Positions 16,600 to 22,921 of a stretch of 49,399 nucleotides of DNA are shown piece after piece. The notes below the pieces were generated by a model. The model worked only from the letters and a program-made list of their open reading frames with translations. It searched no databases and was not told where the DNA came from. Source of the stretch: Rhodobacterales bacterium (GTDB lineage Bacteria > Pseudomonadota > Alphaproteobacteria > Rhodobacterales > Rhodobacteraceae); contig JAAFHX010000005.1 in the NCBI GenBank assembly GCA_013297695.1, forward strand, positions 1 through 49,399, given 5' to 3'. Numbering within the stretch: the first letter of the stretch is position 1; each line of letters opens with the position of its first letter. Both the position numbers and the translations under genes were made by a program.

Positions 16600-16777
16600 C
16601 CGACGACGGGCACCCCCCGCGACCCCGGGGGGCATCCGCCGCAGGCCAAAGCTGAACGATCCCATCCCCGGCCAGACAGAGGGCCGGGAGACAAAGCCGA
16701 AAGGCCACCCGCCTGCGCAGGTCGCGCAGGGGACGGGAGAGGTCTTGCCAACCAGAAAAACCGAAGGAGGAACGGAC

Positions 16778-18865
16778 ATGACCGCAAAACCGATGGGCGT
16801 GGCTGCACAGCGCGCCCGTCCCATGACGGCAGAGGAACGCAAGGTCATCCTTGCCTCGTCGATGGGCACGATATTCGAGTGGTACGACTTCTACCTTTAC
16901 GGCTCGCTGGCGGCGATCATCGGGGCGCAGTTCTTCACGGCGTTCCCCGAGGCCACGCGCAACGTCTTTGCGCTGCTGGCCTTTGCCGCCGGGTTCATCG
17001 TGCGCCCGTTCGGCGCGCTGGTATTCGGGGCTCTGGGCGACATGGTCGGCCGGAAGTACACCTTCCTGATGACGATCCTGATCATGGGTCTGTCCACCTT
17101 CATCGTGGGCCTGCTGCCGAACTATGAAACCATCGGCGTCGCGGCCCCGATCATCCTGATCTCGCTGCGCATGCTTCAGGGCCTGGCGCTTGGCGGCGAA
17201 TACGGCGGGGCGGTCGTCTATGTGGCCGAACACGCGCCGCAGGGCCGTCGCGGCTTCTACACCTCGTGGATTCAGACCACGGCCACGGCGGGCCTGCTGC
17301 TGTCGCTGCTGATCATCCTCGCGGTCACCGCCTATGTGAACGGAAACTACCCGGCGGTGCCGCAGACCCTCAACGGTGCACCCGTGCTGGACGCCGCAGG
17401 CGCGCAGGTGATGCTGGAGCCGTTCAAGGCCTGGGGCTGGCGCATCCCGTTCATCCTGTCGATCTTCCTGCTGGGCATCTCGCTCTACATCCGCCTGATG
17501 ATGGAAGAAAGCCCGGCCTTCAAGAAGATGAAGGAAGAGGGTGCAGGCTCCAAGGCGCCGCTGCGCGAGGCATTCGGCACCTGGAAGAACGGCAAGTTCG
17601 CCCTGATCGCGCTGTTCGGTCTGGTCGCGGGGCAGGCGGTGGTCTGGTACACGGGCCAGTTCTACGCCCTGTTCTTCATCCAGAACATCGTCAAGGTTGA
17701 CAGCTTCACCTCGAACACGCTGGTGGCGTGGTCGCTGATCCTGGGAACCGGGTTCTTCCTGTTCTTCGGGGCGCTGTCGGACCGCATCGGCCGCAAGCCG
17801 ATCATCCTGGCGGGCATGCTTCTGGCCGTGCTGACCTACTTCCCGGTGTTCAAGTTCATTACCGCCACGGCCAACCCGGCGCTGTTCGCAGCCCAGCAGA
17901 ACACCGTGGTGACGGTGACGGCCGACCCGGCGGAATGCTCGTTCCAGTTCAACCCGACCGGCACGGCAAAGTTCACCTCGTCCTGCGACATTGCCAAGGC
18001 GCTTCTGGCCAAGAACTCGGTCAACTACACCACCGTCGCCGGGGCTGCGGGCAGCGTGTCCGAGATCAAGATCAACGACACCGCGATCCCCAGCTTCAAC
18101 GCGGCCCAGAACGCGGCTGACATCGCGGCCGCCAAGACCGCCGTCGACGCGGCGAAGGGCGGCATCGATGCGGCCCTGATGGAAACCTTGACCGGGGCCG
18201 AAACCGGGTTGAAGGGCGCGAAGAACGCGGTCGCCGCCGCCGAAAAGGCGCTGGCTGCCGCAGCGGACGACGCCGCCAAGGCCACGGCGCAGACCGCGCT
18301 TGATGCGGCCAATGCGGCGCTGGCTCCGGCCCAGTCGGCGCTTGATGCGGCCCGCGCGGCGGTTCCGGCCGATGCGCTGGCCACGCTGGACGCGGCGACC
18401 AAGGCGCTGGCCACCGCGAACGGCGTCAAGCCGGGCTTCGAGAAGGCGATCAACGAGGCGCTTCTGGCAGCGGGCTATCCGCTGGTGGCCAAGGACAACA
18501 CGACCATCGCCAAGTCGAGCAACATGCTGGACATCTTCACCGCGCAGAAGCTGAAGCTCGTCGCCGTGATGACCTATCTCATCATCCTGGTGACGATGGT
18601 CTACGGCCCGATCGCGGCGGCGCTGGTCGAACTGTTCCCGACCCGCATCCGCTATTCGGGGATGTCGCTGCCCTACCACATCGGCAACGGCTGGTTCGGG
18701 GGCCTGCTGCCCGCCACGGCCTTCGCGATCTCGGCCCAGACCGGCAACATCTACTCCGGCCTCTGGTATGCGATCATCGTGGCCGGCGTGACCTTCGTGA
18801 TCGGCCTGATCGTGGTGCCGCAGACCCACAAGAAGGACATCTTCGCGGACGACGGCCGCAAGTGA
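16778..18865 (+). CDS. MHS-type MFS transporter with enlarged extracytoplasmic loop
   Basis: Major facilitator of the metabolite:H+ symporter type, 695 residues against about 430-560 for most relatives. Residues 20-350 hold the usual N-terminal helices with EWYDFYLYG, the GD-VGRKYTF loop and LALGGEYGGAVVYVAEH. A second GRKP loop lies at 338-341. The last helices (about 592-680) include VYGPIAAALVELFPTRIRYSG. Between about 363 and 590 is a large loop, part of it common in relatives (two cysteines at 387 and 403, CSFQFNPTG). It also has an extra Ala/Asp/Lys-rich coiled-coil-like segment at about 441-545. The position after acs suggests a short-chain monocarboxylate substrate; this is inference. 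GAAGGAGG supports the ATG at 16778. Confidence 0.9.
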   Translation: MTAKPMGVAAQRARPMTAEERKVILASSMGTIFEWYDFYLYGSLAAIIGAQFFTAFPEATRNVFALLAFAAGFIVRPFGALVFGALGDMVGRKYTFLMTILIMGLSTFIVGLLPNYETIGVAAPIILISLRMLQGLALGGEYGGAVVYVAEHAPQGRRGFYTSWIQTTATAGLLLSLLIILAVTAYVNGNYPAVPQTLNGAPVLDAAGAQVMLEPFKAWGWRIPFILSIFLLGISLYIRLMMEESPAFKKMKEEGAGSKAPLREAFGTWKNGKFALIALFGLVAGQAVVWYTGQFYALFFIQNIVKVDSFTSNTLVAWSLILGTGFFLFFGALSDRIGRKPIILAGMLLAVLTYFPVFKFITATANPALFAAQQNTVVTVTADPAECSFQFNPTGTAKFTSSCDIAKALLAKNSVNYTTVAGAAGSVSEIKINDTAIPSFNAAQNAADIAAAKTAVDAAKGGIDAALMETLTGAETGLKGAKNAVAAAEKALAAAADDAAKATAQTALDAANAALAPAQSALDAARAAVPADALATLDAATKALATANGVKPGFEKAINEALLAAGYPLVAKDNTTIAKSSNMLDIFTAQKLKLVAVMTYLIILVTMVYGPIAAALVELFPTRIRYSGMSLPYHIGNGWFGGLLPATAFAISAQTGNIYSGLWYAIIVAGVTFVIGLIVVPQTHKKDIFADDGRK

Positions 18866-18878
18866 CCTGACACCGCCC

Positions 18879-18911
18879 GCCTCCGCCCCCGGCCAGTCCG
18901 GGGGCGGAGGC
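18879..18911 (+). terminator. strong hairpin after the MFS transporter gene
   Basis: Perfect 14-base stem (GCCTCCGCCCCCGG and its complement) with a five-base loop, 14 bases after the transporter stop. No T tract follows, so it may be a Rho-independent-like stop of weak efficiency, a 3' stability structure, or a processing site that uncouples the response regulator from acs and the transporter. Confidence 0.55.
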
Positions 18912-18944
18912 ACCTGCTTCCGAACCCGCAGTCAGGAGCCCGCC

Positions 18945-19337
18945 ATGTCCGACGCCCTGCGCAAACGGGTCCTCGTGGTCGAGGATGACGAGAGCATCGC
19001 CGCTGCGCTGGAATATGTGCTGCTGCGCGAGGGTCTGGGCCACGACCGCATCGCAACCGGCGGTGCCGCGCTGGACCGCATCCGCAACACCCATCCCCAT
19101 CTTGTGCTGCTGGACGTGATGCTGCCCGAACTGTCGGGCTATGACATCTGCCGCAGCCTCCGCACCGACCCCGACCTTGCCGCGACGCGCGTGCTGATGA
19201 TGACGGCGCGCGGGTCGGTCCGGGAACGCGACCGCGCGCTGGCCGCGGGGGCCGATGCCTTCATCGCCAAGCCCTTCGACCTGACCGCCCTGCGGGGCGA
19301 GGTGCGCCGCCTGCTGTCGCCCCCGCAACCGGCCTGA
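18945..19337 (+). CDS. single-domain response regulator (CheY-like receiver)
   Basis: Receiver domain of 130 residues without an output domain. The acidic pair at residues 14-15 (VVEDDES), phospho-acceptor Asp57 in LLDVMLPELSG, the Thr/Ser of LMMTARG near 87 and Lys of FIAKPFD near 108 are all intact, so phosphorylation is expected. No histidine kinase is in the window. Position behind acs and the transporter recalls acetate-switch regulation by two-component systems in other bacteria, but a receiver with no DNA-binding domain must act through another protein. Start ATG at 18945 follows AGGAGC. Confidence 0.9.
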   Translation: MSDALRKRVLVVEDDESIAAALEYVLLREGLGHDRIATGGAALDRIRNTHPHLVLLDVMLPELSGYDICRSLRTDPDLAATRVLMMTARGSVRERDRALAAGADAFIAKPFDLTALRGEVRRLLSPPQPA

Positions 19338-19342
19338 CCGCC

Positions 19343-20116
19343 TCATCCCGCCCCGGAAAAGGGATCGACCGGATAGCCCACCCCGGTCAGGTACAGCCCC
19401 TGCGGCGGGCAGACCGGCCCGCAGGCCGCCCGGTCGCGCGCCGCCAGCGCCTCGGCCACGCGGCCCGGCGGCCAGGCCCCGGCCCCCACCCGTTCCAGCG
19501 TGCCGACGATGGACCGCACCTGATTGTGCAGGAAACTGCGCGCCCGCAGGGAAAAGCGGACCTCGGTGCCGCCCGGCACCGCAAGGGCCGAAATCGCGAT
19601 CTCGTCCAGCGTCTTGACGGGCGAGGCCGCCTGGCACTGGGCCGAGCGGAAGGTGGTGAAATCATGCCGCCCCACCAGATGCCCGGCCCCTTCCCGCATC
19701 GCCGCCAGATCGAGCGGCTGGCGCACCTGCCAGACCAGCCCGTTGTCATGGGTCAGCGGTGCGCGACGGCTGACAAGGCGGAACAGATAGCGCCGCTCCA
19801 CCGCCGAGAACCGCGCATGAAAGTCATCGGCCACCCGCGCCGCCGCCAGAACGGCCACCGGGGCCGGGCGCAGGTGCCAGTTCAGCGCCTCGGCCAGGCG
19901 AAACGGGTCCCATTCACGCGCAAGATCGCAATGCGCCACCTGACCGGTCGCATGCACCCCGGCATCGGTTCGCCCCGCGCCCGCGATGCCGGGGCAGTCC
20001 GGCTCCAGCCGCCGCAGCGCGGTCTCGACCGACTCCTGCACCGAAGGCTGCCCGGCCTGCCGCTGCCAGCCCGCGAAGGGGCCGCCGTGATAGTCGATCA
20101 GCAGGGCATAGCGCAT
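19343..20116 (-). CDS. truA: tRNA pseudouridine(38-40) synthase
   Basis: Converts uridines 38-40 of the tRNA anticodon stem-loop to pseudouridine. The 257-residue protein starts [20 protein letters not shown] and carries the catalytic aspartate at residue 51 in [17 protein letters not shown]. Later blocks [31 protein letters not shown] and the C-terminal YPVDPF are typical. I use the ATG at 20116, which has GAGG at good distance; a GTG six bases upstream is an alternative. It ends five bases from the convergent response-regulator gene. Confidence 0.94.
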   Translation of the reverse strand: MRYALLIDYHGGPFAGWQRQAGQPSVQESVETALRRLEPDCPGIAGAGRTDAGVHATGQVAHCDLAREWDPFRLAEALNWHLRPAPVAVLAAARVADDFHARFSAVERRYLFRLVSRRAPLTHDNGLVWQVRQPLDLAAMREGAGHLVGRHDFTTFRSAQCQAASPVKTLDEIAISALAVPGGTEVRFSLRARSFLHNQVRSIVGTLERVGAGAWPPGRVAEALAARDRAACGPVCPPQGLYLTGVGYPVDPFSGAG

Positions 20117-20161
20117 GGGCACCTCGGGCAGGGCCGGAGGGTCCGGGCCTGCGGCACCCGC

Positions 20162-20210
20162 GCGGGGGTTTCACACCCCCGCACCCCCGTGGGATATTTG
20201 TGAACAGAAG
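20162..20210. repeat. hairpin plus GTGGGATATTTG intergenic element
   Basis: GCGGGGGT and ACCCCCGC (20162-20169 and 20175-20182) form a perfect 8-base stem around TTCAC, followed by CACCCCC, GTGGGATATTTG and a GAACAGAAG tail. From memory, closely similar CCCCCGTGGGATATTTG blocks recur between genes in many Rhodobacterales genomes. That points to a family of repeated elements rather than a local operator. It lies in the truA/ycjX spacer. Confidence 0.5.
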
Positions 20211-20327
20211 ACAGAACGGACCGGAGTTTCTGGTAGCCAAGTCCTCGCCGGGCCGCAACCGCGACCGCCCCCTGTGCATTCCGGCGCGCGACGCTTATGT
20301 TGCGGCTCCACGGGCAAGGGGCAGGCA

Positions 20328-21740
20328 GTGATCTCGGGACTGGCAGACGGGCTGACGCGCGGCGTCGAGGGGGCGTTCGCGTCGCTGTCGGGGGCCTTCT
20401 TCGAGCCGGTGATCCGGCTGGGCGTCACCGGCCTTGCGCGGTCGGGCAAGACGATCTTCATCACCGGGCTGGTCGCGAACCTGATGAACCGGGGACGGAT
20501 GCCGCAGCTTTCGGCGGCGACCGAGGGCCGGATCAGCGCCGCCTGGCTGCAACCGCAGCCGCATGACACGGTCGCGCGGTTCGACTTTGAATCCTACCTC
20601 GCCTCGATTTCGGGGGACGATCCGCGCTGGCCGCATTCCACCCGGACGGTCTCGGAACTGCGGCTGTCGTTCCGGGTGCAGCCTTTGGGTCTGTTTGCAG
20701 GTTTGGCAGGCCCGCGCACGGTGCATCTGGACATCGTCGATTACCCCGGCGAATGGCTGATGGACCTGGCGCTGATGGACAAGTCCTATGCCGAATGGTC
20801 GGCCGCCACGCTGGAGCGGATCGCCCCCCGCAGCCATGCCGCTGACTGGCTGGCGCTCGCACGCGCCGAGGATGCGGCGGCCCGGTTCGACGAGGGCCGC
20901 GCCCAGACCCTCGCCGCCGCCTTCACCGCCTATCTTCAGGCCGCGCGCGATGCCGGGTTCTCGGACTGCACGCCGGGCCGCTTTCTGATGCCGGGCGATC
21001 TGGCCGGCTCGCCCGCGCTGACCTTCGCGCCCCTGCCCCCGCCCGCCACCACCCCGCGCGGGTCGCTCTGGCGCGAGATGGAACGGCGCTATGACGCCTA
21101 CAAGCGCCAGGTCGTGAAGCCCTTCTTCCGCGACCATTTCGCCCGCGTGGACCGGCAGGTGGTGCTGGTCGATGCGCTGGGCGCGATCCACGCCGGGCCG
21201 CAGGCGGTCGAGGACCTGCGCCGCACCATGTCCGAGGTGCTGATGGCCTTCCGCCCCGGAGCGAACGATCTCCTGTCTTCGCTGATCCGGGGCAACCGGG
21301 TGGAGAAGATCCTCTTCGCCGCCACCAAGGCCGACCATCTGCACCACAGCCAGCACCCCCGCCTGACCGCGATCATGGAGGCGATGCTGCGCGATGCCCG
21401 CGACCGCGCCGATTTCGCCGGGGCGAAGACGGCGGCGATGGCGATCTCGTCGGTGCGGGCGACGGTCGAGGAAGAGGTCGAACGCGGCGGCCAGATGATC
21501 CCCTGCGTGCGCGGGCGGCTGATCTCGACCGGCAGGATGGCCACGATGTATGCGGGCGAGCTGCCCGCCGACCCCGCCCGCCTGATGGCCCCGGCGCGCG
21601 AGGGGGCCGAACGCTGGCTGGATGCCGATTACCAGGTGATGGGCTTTGCCCCCGCCCGCCAGACCCTTGCCCCCGGCGACGGTCCGCCCCACATCCGGCT
21701 GGACCGTGCTGCGGAATTCCTGATCGGAGACCGGCTGTGA
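20328..21740 (+). CDS. ycjX: YcjX-family P-loop NTPase
   Basis: Member of the conserved YcjX (DUF463) family, P-loop proteins related to GTPases and linked to stress operons; biochemical role unsettled. The 470-residue protein has Walker A GLARSGKT near residue 43, a switch/Walker B-like HLDIVDYPGEW near 133, and KADHLHHSQHPRL, a family signature, near 333. The GTG at 20328 was chosen because homologues begin with ISGLADGLTRGVE. The reading frame stays open far upstream but overlaps truA there. It overlaps the next gene by four bases (GTGA). Confidence 0.88.
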   Translation: MISGLADGLTRGVEGAFASLSGAFFEPVIRLGVTGLARSGKTIFITGLVANLMNRGRMPQLSAATEGRISAAWLQPQPHDTVARFDFESYLASISGDDPRWPHSTRTVSELRLSFRVQPLGLFAGLAGPRTVHLDIVDYPGEWLMDLALMDKSYAEWSAATLERIAPRSHAADWLALARAEDAAARFDEGRAQTLAAAFTAYLQAARDAGFSDCTPGRFLMPGDLAGSPALTFAPLPPPATTPRGSLWREMERRYDAYKRQVVKPFFRDHFARVDRQVVLVDALGAIHAGPQAVEDLRRTMSEVLMAFRPGANDLLSSLIRGNRVEKILFAATKADHLHHSQHPRLTAIMEAMLRDARDRADFAGAKTAAMAISSVRATVEEEVERGGQMIPCVRGRLISTGRMATMYAGELPADPARLMAPAREGAERWLDADYQVMGFAPARQTLAPGDGPPHIRLDRAAEFLIGDRL

Positions 21741-22735
21741 CCGAGGCCGCCCCCCTGAAACCCCTGCTGATCGAACGCGAGGAGGCGGCGGATGACCCCA
21801 CCCCCGCCGATGCGCCCCCGGTTCCCGACATGGCAGATGCCACGATCCCCGTCCGCCTGCCGCAGCCGCGCGGATCGGCCCTGTCGCGGCTGGCGGCCTG
21901 GGCGTTCGGCATGCTGTTCAGCTTTGTGATCTCGGTTGCGGCGTGGGATTTCGTGACGTCGCTGCTGACCACGAATACCGTGATCGGCACAATTGCGCTG
22001 GTGCTGGTGGGCTTTGCGCTGGTGATGGCGCTGGCGCTGGCGCTGCGCGAGGCCGCCGGGTTCGCCCGGATCGCAAGGATCGACGCCCTGCGCAGCCGCG
22101 CCGAGGCGGCGGCACTGGCAGCCGACATCAAGGCCGCGCGCGCCGTGGTTTCGGGGCTGACCGCGCTCTATTCCGCCCGCCCGGAAATGGCCCCTGCGCG
22201 TGATCGGCTGGCCGCGCGCGGGGCAGAGCAGTTCGACGCCGACGGCATTCTGGGCCTGGCCGAGATGGAGCTTCTTGCCCCGCTCGACCAGGCCGTACGG
22301 CGCGAGATCGAAGGCGCCGCGCGGCAGGTGGCGACGGTGACCGCGCTGGTGCCGCTTGCGCTGGCCGATGTGGCGACCGCCCTTTACGCCAACCTGCGGA
22401 TGATCCGGCGGATCGCGGCGCTTTATGGCGGGCGGTCGGGCACCCTGGGCAGCCTGCGGCTGATGCGGCATGTCTTCGGGCACCTCCTGGCCACCGGGGC
22501 GCTGGCGGCGGGCGATGACCTGATCCATTCCGTCGCGGGCGGCGGCCTGTTGTCGAAAATCTCGCGCCGCTTCGGCGAGGGCGTGGTGAACGGGGCGCTG
22601 ACCGCGCGGGTGGGCGTGGCCGCGATGGAGGTCTGCCGCCCGCTGCCGTTTCGGGCGGCACCCAGACCCAAGGTCACGAACCTTGTCTCGCGCGGGTTGG
22701 CGGGCCTGTTCGACACGGGCAGTGACAAGGGCTGA
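21737..22735 (+). CDS. ycjF: TIGR01620 / YcjF family membrane protein
   Basis: Inner-membrane protein of 332 residues, partner gene of ycjX throughout Proteobacteria. A Pro/Asp-rich cytoplasmic N-terminus of about 50 residues precedes two membrane helices (about 53-78 and 82-103). Then comes an amphipathic helical region and a hydrophobic C-terminal part beginning VTALVPLALADVATALYANLRMIRRIA, typical of DUF697-type domains. The start is a GTG overlapping the ycjX stop, so coupling is expected. Function unknown. Confidence 0.86.
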   Translation: MTEAAPLKPLLIEREEAADDPTPADAPPVPDMADATIPVRLPQPRGSALSRLAAWAFGMLFSFVISVAAWDFVTSLLTTNTVIGTIALVLVGFALVMALALALREAAGFARIARIDALRSRAEAAALAADIKAARAVVSGLTALYSARPEMAPARDRLAARGAEQFDADGILGLAEMELLAPLDQAVRREIEGAARQVATVTALVPLALADVATALYANLRMIRRIAALYGGRSGTLGSLRLMRHVFGHLLATGALAAGDDLIHSVAGGGLLSKISRRFGEGVVNGALTARVGVAAMEVCRPLPFRAAPRPKVTNLVSRGLAGLFDTGSDKG

Positions 22736-22764
22736 CCCCGATCCGCCATCTTTACCGCGCAGGC

Positions 22765-22877
22765 CCAAGCGCCTATAAGGCAGTCCATGCGATACGGGCG
22801 CTTGGTCATTCTGCGAATTACCGGCCCGGCGATCTGATCCGTCAGACGCCGGGACAAGGCGCATTCACCTTCGCGCC
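22765..22877 (+). promoter_or_regulatory. ileS leader: possible structured leader (attenuator-like) of ileS
   Basis: CCAAGCGCC (22765-22773) and GGCGCTTGG (22797-22805) are perfect 9-base complements across a 23-base loop. Downstream, GGCGC (22858-22862) can pair either with CGCC at 22847-22850 or with GCGCC at 22873-22877. The distal arm of the first stem lies inside a tiny ORF with three isoleucine codons. Competing stems plus a peptide rich in the cognate amino acid are the layout of a transcription attenuator, but no T tract is visible and this may be chance in GC-rich DNA. Confidence 0.3.
22787..22837 (+). CDS. possible ileS leader peptide, 16 codons
   Basis: Short ORF reading MRYGRLVILRITGPAI and ending in TGA, 84 bases before the ileS start. 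Three of 16 residues are isoleucine, two of them coded by ATT, a rare codon here, and the last codon before stop is isoleucine. AAGG sits six bases before the ATG. It starts within the loop of a 9-base inverted repeat and covers that repeat's second arm. It has no recognisable family and could be fortuitous. Confidence 0.25.
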   Translation: MRYGRLVILRITGPAI

Positions 22878-22921
22878 GCCCATTGCCCCCCACCCTTTGC
22901 CCGCCACCGAGGATCGCATCC

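Noticed and set aside
18098-18412. Frameshift or assembly error as the origin of the Ala-rich transporter segment
   Set aside because: The frame is continuous with native third-position bias and a motif-bearing C-terminal half after it, so a real coding insertion is more likely. Read support was not available to exclude error fully.
16478-18913. An 811-codon minus-strand open frame opposite acs and the transporter
   Set aside because: It is rich in Arg, Asp, Gln and His and is an antisense shadow of genes with intact motifs.
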